From Archivesica marissinica (taxonomy: Eukaryota > Mollusca > Bivalvia > Venerida > Vesicomyidae), in the NCBI GenBank assembly GCA_014843695.1, contig CM026390.1, positions 8,107,386-8,171,385 on the forward strand: a stretch of 64,000 nucleotides of DNA, in the 5' to 3' direction. Positions 1 through 13,300 of this stretch are shown here, piece after piece. The notes below the pieces were generated by a model. It had not been told where the DNA came from and did no database searches. It worked only from the letters and a program-made list of their open reading frames with translations. Numbering within the stretch: the first letter of the stretch is position 1; the number at the start of each line of letters is the position of its first letter. Made by a program: the position numbers and the translations under genes.

Positions 1-1182
1 GCACGGGTTGCATGGTAATGTTTGAACGTTACACAGTAGGCACACAGTATTGTATATGGTAGCATGGGGTAGCACGGGGTGCATGGGGTGTATGGTAATG
101 TATGAATGTTACACAGTAAGCACACAGTATTGTATAAGGTAGTATGGGGTAGCACGGGGTGTATCGGGTGCATGGTAATGTACGAACGTTACACAGTAAT
201 CACACAGTATTGTATATGGTAGCACGGGGTGCATGGTAATGTATGAAGGTTACACAGTAATCACACAGTATTGTATATGGTAGCACGGGGTGCATGGTAA
301 TGTATGAACGTTATACAGTAAGCACACAGTATTGTATATGGTAGCACGGGGTGCATGGTAATGTATGAACGTTACACAGTAGGCACACAGTATTGTATAT
401 GGTAGCAAGGGTTGCATGGTAATGTATGAAGGTTACACAGTAAGCACACAGTATTGTATATGGTAGCACGGGGTGCATGGTAATGTATGAAGGTTACACA
501 GTAAGCACACAGTATTGTATATGGTAGCATGGGGTACAGGGTAGCACGGGGTGCATGGTAATGTATGAAGGTTACACAGTAAGCACACAGTATTGTATAT
601 GGTAGCACGGGGTGCATGGTAATGTATGAAGTTTACACAGTAAGCACACAGTATTGTATATGGTAGCATGGGGTGCATGGTAATGTATGAACGTTACACA
701 GTAAGCACACAGTATTGTATATGGTAGCACGGGGTGCATGGTAATGTATGACGTTACACAGTAAGCACACAGTATTGTATATGGTAGCACGGGGTGCATG
801 GTAATGTATGAACGTTACACAGTAGGCACACAGTATTGTATATGGTAGCACGGGGTGCATGGTAATGTACGAACGTTACACAGTAAGCACACAGTATTGT
901 ATATGGTAGCACGGGGTGCATGGTAATGTATGAAGGTTACACAGTAAGCACACAGTATTGTATATGGTAGCATGGGGTGCATGGTAATGTATGAAGGTTA
1001 CACAGTAAGCACACAGTATTGTATATGGTAGCATGGGGTAGCACGGGGTGCATGATAATGTATGAAGGTTACACAGTAAGCACACAGTATTGTATATGGT
1101 AGCACGGGGTGCATGGTAATGTATGAAGTTTACACAGTAAGCACACAGTATTGTATATGGTAGCACGGGGTGCATGGTAATG
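1..1182. repeat. 61-bp minisatellite array
   Basis: About 19 copies of a 61-bp unit with the landmarks GCACGGGGTGCATGGTAATG and ACACAGTATTGTATATGGTA. Some units carry extra short insertions such as TAGCATGGGG. The array enters from outside the window and ends at ATGATCCAGAG. Open frames on the minus strand (for example 372-617) are periodic translations of the unit and are not genes. Confidence 0.97.
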
Positions 1183-1195
1183 ATCCAGAGAAAAT

Positions 1196-3257
1196 TACTA
1201 AACATGTTTCCCTGGACCTCTACCCTATGACACCCACTATATATATAAACATGTTTCCCAGGACCTCTACCCTAGGACACTCACTATATATATATAAAAA
1301 CATGTTTCCCTGGACCTCTACCTTAGGACACCCCCCCTATATATATATAAACATGTTTCCCTGGAACTCTACCCTAGGACACTCATTATATATATAAAAA
1401 CATATTTTCCTGGACCTCTACCCTAGGACACCCACTATATATATATATAAACATGTTTCCCGGGACATCTACCCTAGAACACTCACTATATATATATATA
1501 AACATATTTCCCTGGACCTCTATCCTAGGACACTCACTATATATATATAAACATGTTTCCCTGGAACTCTACCCTAGGACACCCACTATATATATATATA
1601 TATAAACATGTTTCCCTGGACCTCTACCTTAGGACACACCCCCTATATATATATAAACATGTTTCCCTGGAACTCTACCCTAGGACACTCACTATATATA
1701 TAAAAACATATTTTCCTGGACCTCTACCCTAGGACACCCACTATATATATATATAAACATGTTTCCCTGGACCTCCACCCTAGGACACTCACTATATATA
1801 TAAGCATGTTTCCATGGACCTCTACCCTAGGATACCCACTATATATATATAAACATGTTTTCCTGGACCTCTACCCTAGGACACCCACTATATATATATA
1901 TAAACATGTTTCTCTGGACCTCTACCCTAGGACACCCCCTATATATATATATAACATGTTTCCCTGGACATCTACCCTAGGACACCCCCTATATATATAA
2001 ACATATTTCCCTGGACCTCTATCCTAGGACATCCCCTATATATATAAACATATTTCCCTGGACCTCTATCCTAGGACACCACCTATATATATAAACATGT
2101 TTCTCTGGACCTCTACCCTAGAACACCCCCTATATATATATATATATATAAACATGTTTCCCTGTACCTCTATCCTAGGACACCCCCTATATATATATAT
2201 ATTTACATGTTTCCCTGTACCTCTACCCTAGAACACCCCCTATATATATATATATATAAAACATGTTTCCCTGGACCTCTACCCTGGAACACCCACTATA
2301 TATATATATATAAACATGTTTTCCTGGACCTCTACCCTAGGACACTCACTATATATATATATATAAACATGTTTCCCTATACCTCTATCCTAGGACACCC
2401 ACTATATATATATATAAACATGTTTCCCTGGACCTCTACCCTAGGACACCCCCTATATATATATACACATGTTTTCCTGGACCTCTACCCTAGGACACCC
2501 ACTATATATATATATATATATAACATGTTTCCCTGGACCTCTACCCTAGGACACCCACTATATATTTATAAACATGTTTCCCTGGACCTCTACCCTAGGA
2601 CACCCACTATATATTTATAAACATGTTTCCCTGGACCTCTACCCTAGGACACCCACTATATATTTATAAACATGTTTCCCTGGACCTCTACCCTAGGACA
2701 CCCACTATATATTTATAAACATGTTTCCCTGGACCTCTACCCTAGGACACCCACTATATATTTATAAACATGTTTCCCTGGACCTCTACCCTAGGACACC
2801 TACTATATATATAAACATGTTTCCCTGGACCTCTACCCTAGGACACCCACTATATATTTATAAACATGTTTCCCTGGACCTCTACCCTAGGACACCCACT
2901 ATATATATAAACATGTTTCCCTGGACCTCTACCCTAGGACACCCACTATATATGTATAAACATGTTTCCCTGGACCTCTACCCTAGGACACCCACTATAT
3001 ATTTATAAACATGTTTCCCTGGACCTCTACCCTAGGACACCCACTATATATTTATAAACATGTTTCCCTGGACCTCTACCCTAGGACACCCACTATATAT
3101 TAATAAACATGTTTCCCTGGACCTCTACCCTAGGACACCCACTATATATTTATAAACATGTTTCCCTGGACCTCTACCCTAGGACACCCACTATATATAT
3201 AAACATGTTTCCCTGGACCTCTACCCTAGGACACCCATTATGTATATTTATAAACCA
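1196..3257. repeat. 49-bp minisatellite with nested (TA)n
   Basis: Around 40 copies of a unit of about 49 bp: AAACATGTTTCCCTGGACCT, then CTACCCTAGGACACCCACTA, then a TA run of variable length. Left copies have pure (TA)n of differing length. Copies after about 2555 mostly carry TATATTTATA and are nearly identical, so the right side is more recently homogenised. Short frames reading MFPWTSTLGHPLYI are artefacts of the unit. Confidence 0.97.
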
Positions 3258-3726
3258 TCCCTATATATAAAAACATTTTTCCATTAGTAATGAGGTCTCG
3301 AGAATGATTAATATAAGTTGTAGGAACTTCTTCGCAATCGAGCTCAAATAAATGTGTATAAGCGTGTTTTTTCTATATTTTATTTTCACATAAGCCGAAT
3401 ATATTTAGCCAATCCTGATTCGTGCCTTGCAACTTAATGCGTGTTTTACCGATATGAAACTATCTACAGCAATGTGGTATGTTTATTGTATATATCTTGC
3501 TTTGTAGCCTTGAATGGTAAAGTTGTAATTTGAGAACATAAAATGCTATATAATGGCTTGTTGAGATGAATTCACATGTTATGCACCGCCGGTCACTATG
3601 ACAACATAAAGTATAAATCCCCCGAAAATATGTAATAGATCTAAAGTTAGAAATATCTTTTTTGTTTTGTTATATTAAACAAAATGTTATGACGTTGATC
3701 GAGGTACACGATACTACTTGATTTCC
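3258..3726. other. Spacer with a SINE 3' tail
   Basis: About 470 bp between arrays with no gene seen. Positions about 3290-3353 match the shared 3' tail of the SINEs described below (CTCGAGAATGATTAATATAA, then TTCGCAATCGAGCTCAAATA), in plus orientation and without a head. This is probably a severely 5'-truncated copy. The remainder is AT-rich and unremarkable. Confidence 0.6.
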
Positions 3727-6582
3727 TACCGGTTGATAACTAAACTACCGGTGGATAACTAAACTACCGGTGGATAACTAAACTACCGGTGGATAACTAA
3801 ACTGCCTGCGGATAACTAAACTACCTGCGGATAACTAAACTACCGGTGGATAACTAAACTACCGGTGGATAACTAAACTACCTGTGGATAACTAAACTAC
3901 CTGTGGATAACTAAACTACCGGTGGATAACTAAACTACCTGTGGATAACTAAACTACCGGTGGATAACTAAACTACCGGTGGATAACTAAACTACCTGTG
4001 GATAACTAAACTACCGTGGATAACTAAACTACCTGTGGATAACTAAACTACCTGTGGATAACTAAACTACCTGTGGATAACTAAACTACCGGTGGATAAC
4101 TAAACTACCGGTGGATAACTAAACTACCTGCGGATAACTAAACTACCTGCGGATAACTAAACTACCGGTGGATAACTAAACTACCTGTGGATAACTAAAC
4201 TACCGGTGGATAACTAAACTACCGGTGGATAACTAAACTACCTGTGGATAACTAAACTACCTGTGGATAACTAAACTACCGGTGGATAACTAAACTACCT
4301 GTGGATAACTAAACTACCTGTGGATAACTAAACTACCTGTGGATAACTAAACTACCTGTGGATAACTAAACTACCTGTGGATAACTAAACTACCGGTGGA
4401 TAACTAAACTACCGGTGGATAACTAAACTACCTGTGGATAACTAAACTACCGTGGATAACTAAACACTAAACTACCGGTGGATAACTAAACTACCGGTGG
4501 ATAACTAAACTACCTGTGGATAACTAAACTACCGGTGGATAACTAAACTACCGGTGGATAACTAAACTACCTGTGGATAACTAAACTACCTGTGGATAAC
4601 TAAACTACCGGTGGATAACTAAACTACCGGTGGATAACTAAACTACCGGTGGATAACTAAACTACCGTGGATAACTAAACTACCGGTGGATAACTAAACT
4701 ACCTGTGGATAACTAAACTACCGGTGGATAACTAAACTACCGGTGGATAACTAAACTACCGGTGGATAACTAAACTACCTGTGGATAACTAAACTACCGT
4801 GGATAACTAAACTACCGGTGGATAACTAAACTACCGGTGGATAACTAAACTACCTGTGGATAACTAAACTACCGGTGGATAACTAAACTACCTGTGGATA
4901 ACTAAACTACCTGTGGATAACTAAACTACCGGTGGATAACTAAACTACCGGTGGATAACTAAACTACCGGTGGATAACTAAACTACCTGTGGATAACTAA
5001 ACTACCGGTGGATAACTAAACTACCGGTGGATAACTAAACTACCTGTGGATAACTAAACTACCGGTGGATAACTAAACTACCGGTGGATAACTAAACTAC
5101 CGGTGGATAACTAAACTACCGGTGGATAACTAAACTACCGGTGGATAACTAAACTACCGGTGGATAACTAAACTACCTGTGGATAACTAAACTACCGGTG
5201 GATAACTAAACTACCTGTGGATAACTAAACTACTGGTGGATAACTAAACTACCTGTGGATAACTAAACTACCGGTGGATAACTAAACTACCGGTGGATAA
5301 CTAAACTACCTGTGGATAACTAAACTACCGGTGGATAACTAAACTACCTGTGGATAACTAAACTACCAGTGGATAACTAAACTACCTGTGGATAACTAAA
5401 CTACCTGCGGATAACTAAACTACCTGTGGATAACTAAACTACCTGTGGATAACTAAACTACCGGTGGATAACTAAACTACCGGTGGATAACTAAACTACC
5501 GGTGGATAACTAAACTACCGGTGGATAACTAAACTACCTGTGGATAACTAAACTACCGGTGTATAACTAAACTACCAGTGGATAACTAAGCTACCGGTGG
5601 ATAACTAAACTGCACCTGTGGATAACTAAACTGCCTGCGGATAACTAAACTACCTGCGGTTAACTAAACTACCTGCGGATAACTAAACTGCACCTGTGGA
5701 TAACTAAACTACCTGCGGATAACTAAACTACACTTGCGGATAACTAAACTACTTGTGGATAACTAAACTACCTGCGGATAACTAAACTACTAAACTACCT
5801 GCGGATAACTAAACTATCTGCGGATAACTAAACTACCTGCGGATAACTAAACTACACCTGCGGATAACTAAACTGCCTGCGGATAACTAAACTACCTGCG
5901 GATAACTAAACTACCTATGGATAACTAAACTGCCTGCAGATAACTAAACTACCTGCGGGTAACTAAACTACCTATGGATAACTAAACTGCCTGCGGATAA
6001 CTAAACTACCTGCGGATAACTAAACTACACGTGCGGATAACTAAACTGCCTGCGGATAACTAAACTACCTGCGGATAACTAAACTACACCTGTGGATAAC
6101 TAAACTACCTGCGGATAACTAAACTACCTATGGATAACTAAACTGCCTGTGGATAACTAAACTACCTGCGGATAACTAAACTACACATGCGGATAACTAA
6201 ACTGCCTGCGGATAACTAAACTACCTGCGGATAACTAAACTACCTATGGATAACTAAACTGCCTGCGGATAACTAAACTACACCTGTGGATAACTAAACT
6301 ACCTGCGGATAACTAAACTACCTGCGGATAACTAAACTGCCTGCGGATAACAAACTACCTGCGGATAACTAAACTACACCTGCGGATAACTAAACTACCT
6401 GCAGATAATTAACTACCTGTGGATAACTAAACTACCTGCAGATAACTAAACTACCTGCGGATTTGCGGATAACTAAACTACCTGCGGATAACTAAACACT
6501 ACCTGCGGATAACTAAACTGCCTGCGGATAACTAAACTACCTGCGGATAACTAAACTACCTGCGGATAACTAAACTACCTGC
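3727..6582. repeat. 19-bp minisatellite array
   Basis: About 150 copies of AACTAAACTACCGGTGGAT. The variable core is CCGGTGG, CCTGTGG or CCTGCGG. The first two alternate irregularly up to about 5600. CCTGCGG, with 2-bp-longer variants containing CACCTG, dominates after that. Every unit has stop codons, so no open frame spans the array. Confidence 0.97.
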
Positions 6583-7014
6583 ATTCCAGGTTGAATCAGT
6601 CAAACAATCTGCATGTATATATATTCAGTATGTATACACAATATGTAGTACATACAGACGGATCTGTAGTCCAGTGGTAACACGCTGGACTGGTAATCAA
6701 TGGATCGCAGGTTCGATCCCCCGTCTGACCCTAATAAATTTATCAATCTTTCAGGTGGGACTTTAAACCGAGGTCTCGTGTCGAAGCTGTACACCGTGCA
6801 CGTAAAAGAACCAGAGGAGACTCTGGAATGGGTCTCTGTCTGTATCATTGCACTATCCTCCACCAATCTAAAATGACTAATCTCTTCAGGAGGCGTCGCT
6901 CATATGGGCAACCGGTAGCGACGATAAATAAACGTAAAATACACACACACACACACACATCTACCTGCATTGCAGGTTGAATCAGTCCAACAAGCTGCAT
7001 ATACATATATTCAG

Positions 7015-7049
<35 letters not shown>

Positions 7050-7147
7050 CTACCTGCATTCCAGGTTGAATCAGTCAAACAAGCTGCATATACATATATA
7101 TATATTGTATATATATATATTCAGTGTACACAATATGTAGTACATAC
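6576..7147. repeat. Three dispersed copies of a ~60-100 bp unit with (CA)n and (TA)n
   Basis: A unit beginning ACCTGCATTCCAGGTTGAAT and ending near ACACAATATGTAGTACATAC occurs at 6576-6655, partly at 6962-7018, and at 7050-7147. The SINE at 6656-6945 sits directly after the first copy. CA microsatellites lie at 6945-6958 and 7017-7048. The first and third copies end with the same ATGTAGTACATAC, which suggests duplication around the SINE insertion. Confidence 0.75.
6656..6945 (+). mobile_element. tRNA-derived SINE, family T, near full length
   Basis: The head at 6657-6729 has a pol III box A (TAGTCCAGTGG) and box B (GGTTCGATCCC). Its anticodon-loop-like CTGGTAA suggests a tRNA-Thr ancestor. 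Stem pairing is degenerate, so this is not a working tRNA gene. The body contains GAGGAGACTCTGGAATGGG, GTATCATTGCACTATCC and CTCTTCAGGAGGCGTCGCTC, and the tail is GATAAATAAACG then (CA)n. Related copies lie at 9155, 9550, 37555 and 47700/51456. Confidence 0.85.
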
Positions 7148-7754
7148 CCGTTCATAATGACTAAATTCCGAGATATAAGTCGGTACTTATATTATTATTT
7201 GTTTCCATTCAAGAATGAAAATGTCAAATTTTTTAGCTAAAACATGATATATGCATCAATTAATGTTATAGATTACCACGGTCGTGGTTTTTCTTCTTAC
7301 GAATAGAGAATATAGCGCTGACTCATTGTTGACTATCCTAAGATATATATATTTATCAACTAGAATCGTATAATCCCCCACTGTTTTTAAGATAACACAT
7401 ATTCAGTTGTAATATATATCCATCAGCATACAAGTTTAGTATACGTCTTAATACAAGTTATATGTAAATAGTTAGCCGACCCTGCACACCGGTAACGTTT
7501 ATAACTTGGTCCGCTGATAAAACAAATTTTATGAAGCGAAACGAGTATGTCTCTGAGAAACTGAACGTTTAATGTGGATGTGTGTTACCTTCCTTCATAC
7601 CGCTAATTCTCTCTTGCTAAGACGCAAGTGTAGTTTTTCTTTATCCCAGGTGACGTGCGCATCATGTTGATTTAGGTTCAAATGCAATATTTATAATGCA
7701 TGAGGTCCTGGGAAGCCTGTCAGCCGTGTGCAAAATTATGACTGATGATGTATG
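7148..7754. other. AT-rich spacer, no gene seen
   Basis: About 600 bp of single-copy sequence. I see no credible open frame, splice-framed exon or RNA gene on either strand. Confidence 0.6.
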
Positions 7755-7951
7755 TATGAAGGTCCCCCACCCTCGAGGAATATATACGATGGTCCCCAAG
7801 ATGAATCTGTATGAAAGTGTTGCCCCCGAGGAATCAGTACGAAGCCCCCACCCATATTGATCTGTACGAAGCCCCCGCCCCCCCCACACACCAGAGGAAT
7901 ATGTACGAAGACCCCGCTCCCCCACACACCAGAGGAATCTGTACGAAGCCC
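7755..7951. repeat. Short GC-rich array cut by gap
   Basis: Four to five degenerate copies of a unit of roughly 45 bp built on GAGGAATCTGTACGAAGCCC and CCCCACACACCAGAG. The copies become more regular towards the gap at 7952, so the array probably continues into the unresolved sequence. Frames spanning the gap are meaningless. Confidence 0.8.
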
Positions 7952-8951
7952 NNNNNNNNNNNNNNNNNNNNNNNNNNNNNNNNNNNNNNNNNNNNNNNNN
8001 NNNNNNNNNNNNNNNNNNNNNNNNNNNNNNNNNNNNNNNNNNNNNNNNNNNNNNNNNNNNNNNNNNNNNNNNNNNNNNNNNNNNNNNNNNNNNNNNNNNN
8101 NNNNNNNNNNNNNNNNNNNNNNNNNNNNNNNNNNNNNNNNNNNNNNNNNNNNNNNNNNNNNNNNNNNNNNNNNNNNNNNNNNNNNNNNNNNNNNNNNNNN
8201 NNNNNNNNNNNNNNNNNNNNNNNNNNNNNNNNNNNNNNNNNNNNNNNNNNNNNNNNNNNNNNNNNNNNNNNNNNNNNNNNNNNNNNNNNNNNNNNNNNNN
8301 NNNNNNNNNNNNNNNNNNNNNNNNNNNNNNNNNNNNNNNNNNNNNNNNNNNNNNNNNNNNNNNNNNNNNNNNNNNNNNNNNNNNNNNNNNNNNNNNNNNN
8401 NNNNNNNNNNNNNNNNNNNNNNNNNNNNNNNNNNNNNNNNNNNNNNNNNNNNNNNNNNNNNNNNNNNNNNNNNNNNNNNNNNNNNNNNNNNNNNNNNNNN
8501 NNNNNNNNNNNNNNNNNNNNNNNNNNNNNNNNNNNNNNNNNNNNNNNNNNNNNNNNNNNNNNNNNNNNNNNNNNNNNNNNNNNNNNNNNNNNNNNNNNNN
8601 NNNNNNNNNNNNNNNNNNNNNNNNNNNNNNNNNNNNNNNNNNNNNNNNNNNNNNNNNNNNNNNNNNNNNNNNNNNNNNNNNNNNNNNNNNNNNNNNNNNN
8701 NNNNNNNNNNNNNNNNNNNNNNNNNNNNNNNNNNNNNNNNNNNNNNNNNNNNNNNNNNNNNNNNNNNNNNNNNNNNNNNNNNNNNNNNNNNNNNNNNNNN
8801 NNNNNNNNNNNNNNNNNNNNNNNNNNNNNNNNNNNNNNNNNNNNNNNNNNNNNNNNNNNNNNNNNNNNNNNNNNNNNNNNNNNNNNNNNNNNNNNNNNNN
8901 NNNNNNNNNNNNNNNNNNNNNNNNNNNNNNNNNNNNNNNNNNNNNNNNNNN
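7952..8951. other. Assembly gap, 1000 N
   Basis: Exactly 1000 N. All three gaps in this window are 1000 N, so the length is a placeholder. The left side is repeat and the right side is single-copy. Confidence 0.99.
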
Positions 8952-9154
8952 TAAGTTGCAAATAAGTTCACATATACATCAAAACAATTGATAATCGGTT
9001 CAAACGCTCACCGGAGCTTATGTAAAGATGTATGCTGCCAGAAACCTATCTTATCCTATCTTAATACATTTATGAGAACTTTAAAATATTACTTAAAAGC
9101 TGATTACATTCCAAAAACAAGTAAGTAATCCGACATTATTTCATATCGCATAGA
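8952..9154. other. Spacer, nothing recognised
   Basis: About 200 bp of AT-rich sequence between the gap and a SINE head fragment. No feature is seen. Confidence 0.5.
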
Positions 9155-9224
9155 CGGGTCCGTGGTCCAGTTGGACTACGAATCCAGGGATCACAGGTTC
9201 GATGCCCCGTTTGACCCTAATTAT
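9155..9224 (+). mobile_element. SINE family T head fragment
   Basis: A tRNA-like head with a degenerate box A (TGGTCCAGTTGG) and box B (GGTTCGATGCC). It lacks roughly ten bases between them relative to the copy at 6656 and has no recognisable body, so it is a dead fragment. Confidence 0.75.
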
Positions 9225-9549
9225 GTAAACGGTCGCTTTAATTAAACCTAGAGAATATAGCATGTATCGATGGGTAGGTAAAAAAACCAAGGATGCTGTC
9301 TTTAAGTTGATTTCATACTATTTTCAAGATAAGTAATATAAGTAATATATGCACATTTTTGCATCAATGCAATCAAATATTATTAAATTAAAATAAAGTC
9401 TTCCAACAAATAAGATGACTAATATTCTTCTGGGCAAGTCGCCCCGATTAACCGGGTGGGTGGGGTGAGTGGTGAAGATAAATAAACGTATCAAAACCTC
9501 ATATCAGCTGCATCTTGATTCGCATATCTACGTGGGCAGCAGTGTGTGT
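9225..9549. other. Spacer with possible SINE tail
   Basis: No gene is seen. Positions about 9445-9492 (GGGCAAGTCGCCCCG to GATAAATAAACGTA) resemble a decayed 3' end of SINE family T. The match is too weak to call firmly. Confidence 0.4.
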
Positions 9550-9790
9550 GTTTTACGTTTATTTATCGTCGCTACCGGTATGTGTTTTACGTTTATTTAT
9601 CGTCGCTACCGGTTGCCCATATGAGCGACGCCTCCTGAAGAGATTAGTTATTTTAGATTTTGAAGGATAGTGCATGATACAGACAGAGACCCATTCCAGA
9701 GTCTCCTCTGGTTCTTTTACGTGCACGGTGTAAAGCACGGACACGAGACCTCGGTTTAACATCCCATCTGAAAGATTGTTAATAAACGTG
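9550..9790 (-). mobile_element. SINE family T body, no head, duplicated tail
   Basis: The reverse complement matches the body of the copy at 6656, including the GAGGAGACTCTGGAATGGG and CTTCAGGAGGCGTCGCTCAT blocks. The tail end (CGTTTATTTATCGTCGCTAC on the plus strand) is duplicated in tandem at about 9556 and 9588. The tRNA-like head is missing, consistent with 5' truncation at integration. Confidence 0.85.
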
Positions 9791-10309
9791 GGCAGCAAGC
9801 ATATGCTAGGCAAATGGAGTAAGTGATTGCAAGCCAGTACACGACAACAACGAGTCTAAACTTCCGGAAGCGGAACTTGTCCGCGATATTGAATTATACT
9901 AACTTTCATGACGTAATATTTACATTTCCTAGTTATTGAAAAGCGAATAGCAGAATCAATTCGTTGCATAAATAGAATCGCGTAGAACAGATTGCATCGA
10001 TACAAGTAGAATGAACTCTGCAACATGAATCTAGTTTAACATATTATCACAATATTGTGAGATACGATGCCAAGTTTGAGCAGTCTATATAACGCTGCAT
10101 GGCTGGAAGCTGGGTTCTCATCGGCTGAGATTAAAATTTAGTAGATTTAAAAGCTAAGTGTTTGCATAGATTAATATTAGACTGAAGTTTCATTTAAAAA
10201 CAACACAGACTTGGTTATTATATAATAATAAATTCAGACGGAATTGTATACCTCTAGCACGTGAATTGCAAAATGTTTACGCAGAAGATTACAACGATAT
10301 GAACGCGAA
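9791..10309. other. Spacer, nothing recognised
   Basis: About 520 bp of AT-rich single-copy DNA before the 22-bp array. There is no convincing coding frame; the ATG-led frames that enter the array are fortuitous. Confidence 0.55.
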
Positions 10310-13300
10310 ACCATTGCGCTATCACCGTTCTACCATTGCGCTATCACCGTTCTACCACAGCGCTATCACCGTTCTACCACTGCGCTATCACCGTTCTACC
10401 ACTGCGCTATCACCGTTCTACCATTGCTCTATCACCGTTCTACCATTGCGCTATCACCGTTCTACCACAGCGCTATCACCGTTCTACGACTGCGCTATCA
10501 CCGTTCTACCACTGCCTATCACCGTTCTACCATTGCGCTATCACCGTTCTACCACTGCGCTATCACCGTTCTCCCACTGCGCTATCACCGTACTACCACT
10601 GCGCTATCACCGTTCTACCACTGCGCTATCACCGCGCTACCACTTGCTATCACGTTTCTACATTGCTCTATCACCGTTCTACCACTGCGCTATCACGTTC
10701 TACCATTGCGCTATCACCGTTCTACCACTGCGCTATCACCGTTCTACCATTGCGCTTCACCGTTCTACCATTGCGCTATCACGTTCTACCATTGCGCTAT
10801 CACCGTTCTACCATTGCGCTATCACGTTCTACCATTGCGCTATCACCGTTCTACCATTGCGCTATCACCGTTCTACTACTGCGCTATCACCGTTCTACCA
10901 CTGCGTTATCACCGCGCTACCACTGCGCTATCACCGTCTACCACTGCGCTATCACCGTTCTACCATTGCGATATCACCGTCTACCACTGCGCTATCACCG
11001 TTCTATAACAGCGCTATCACCGTTCTGCCACTGCGCTATCACCGCGCACCACTGCGCTATCAACGTTCTACCATTGCGCTATCACCGTTCTACCACTGCG
11101 CTATCACCGTTCTACCACTGCGCTATCACCGGTCTACCACTGCGCTATCACCGCGCTACCACAGCGCTATCACCGTTCTACCACTGCGCTATCACCGTTC
11201 TACCATTGTGCTATCACCGTTCCACCACGGCGCTATCACCGTTCTAACACTGCGCTATCACCGGTATCACCGTTCTACCACTGCGCTATCACCGTTCTAC
11301 CACTGCGCTATCACCGTTCTACCACTGCGCTATCACCGTTCTACCACTGCGCTATCACCTCTACCACTGCTCTATCACCGTTCTACCATTGCGCTATCAC
11401 CTTTCTACCACTGCGCTATCACCGTTCTACCACTGCGCTATCACCGTTCTACCACTGCGCTATCACCATTCTACCACTGCGCTATCACCGTTCTACCATT
11501 GCGCTATCACCGTACAACCACTGCGCTATCACCGTTCTGCTACTGCGCAATCACCGCGCTACCACTGCGCTATCACCGTTCTACCATTGCGCACTCACCG
11601 TTCTACCACTGCGGTATCACCGTTCTACCACTGCGCTATCACCGTTCTACCACTGCGCTATCACCGTTCTACCACTGCGCTTTCACGTTCTACTACTGCG
11701 CTATCACCGTTCTACCATTGCGCTATCACCGTTCTACCATTGCGCTATCACCGCGCTACCACTGCGCTATCACCGTTCTACCATTGCGCTATCACCGTTC
11801 TACCACTGCGCTATCACCGCGGTACCACCGCCCTATCACCGTTCTACCATTGCGCTATCACCGTTCTACCACTGCGCTATCACCGCGCTACCACTGCCCT
11901 ATCACCGTTCTACCACTGCGCTATCACCGTTCTACCATTGCGCTATCACCGTTCTACCACTGCGCTATCACCGTTCTACCATTGCGCTATCACCGTTCTA
12001 CCACTGCGCTATCACCGTTCTACACTGCGCTATCACCGTTCTACCACGGCTCTATCACCGTTCTACCACTGCGCTATCACCTTCCTACCACTGCGCTATC
12101 ACCGTTCTACCACTGCCATATCACCGTTCTACCACTGCGCTATCACCATTCTACCACTGCGCTATCACAGCACTACCATTGCGCTATCACCGTTCTACCA
12201 CTGCGCTATCACCGTTCTACCACTGCGCTCTCACCGGTCTACCACTGCGCTATCACAGCACTACCATTGCGCTATCACCGTTCTACCATTGCGCTATCAC
12301 CGCTCTACCACTGCGCTATCACCGTTCTACCATTGCGCTATCACCGCTCTACTACAGCGCTATCACCGTTCTACCACTGCGACAGCGCTATCACCATTCT
12401 ACCACTGCGCTATCACCGTTCTACCATTGCGCTATCACCGTTCTACCACTGCGCTATCACCGTTCTACCACTGCGCTATCACCGTTCTACCACTGCGCTA
12501 TCACCATTCTACCACTGCGCTATCACCGTTCTACCATTGCGCTATCACCGTACAACCACTGCGCTATCACCGTTCTGCTACTGCGCAATCACCGCGCTAC
12601 CACTGCGCTATCACCGTTCTACCATTGCGCACTCACCGTTCTACTACTGCGGTATCACCGTTCTACCACTGCGCTATCACCGTTCTACCACTGCGCTATC
12701 ACCGTTCTACCACTGCGCTTTCACGTTCTACTACTGCGCTATCACCGTTCTACCATTGCGCTATCACCGTTCTACCATTGCGCTATCACCGCGCTACCAC
12801 TGCGCTATCACCGTTCTACCATTGCGCTATCACCGTTCTACCACTGCGCTATCACCGCGGTACCACCGCCCTATCACCGTTCTACCATTGCGCTATCACC
12901 GTTCTACCACTGCGCTATCACCGCGCTACCACTGCCCTATCACCGTTCTACCACTGCGCTATCACCGTTCTACCATTGCGCTATCACCGTTCTACCACTG
13001 CGCTATCACCGTTCTACCATTGCGCTATCACCGTTCTACCACTGCGCTATCACCGTTCTACACTGCGCTATCACCGTTCTACCACGGCTCTATCACCGTT
13101 CTACCACTGCGCTATCACCTTCCTACCACACCGCTATCACCGTTCTACCACTGCCATTTCACCGTTCTACCACTGCGCTATCACCATTCTACCACTGCGC
13201 TATCACAGCACTACCATTGCGCTATCACCGTTCTACCACTGCGCTATCACCGTTCTACCACTGCGCTCTCACCGGTCTACCACTGCGCTATCACAGCACT

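Noticed and set aside
6657..6729. A functional tRNA-Thr gene
   Set aside because: Boxes A and B are good but acceptor and T stems do not pair properly, and SINE body and tail follow. It is a SINE head.
7736..8971. Frames of 365-411 codons across the first gap
   Set aside because: Almost entirely N; no supported sequence.
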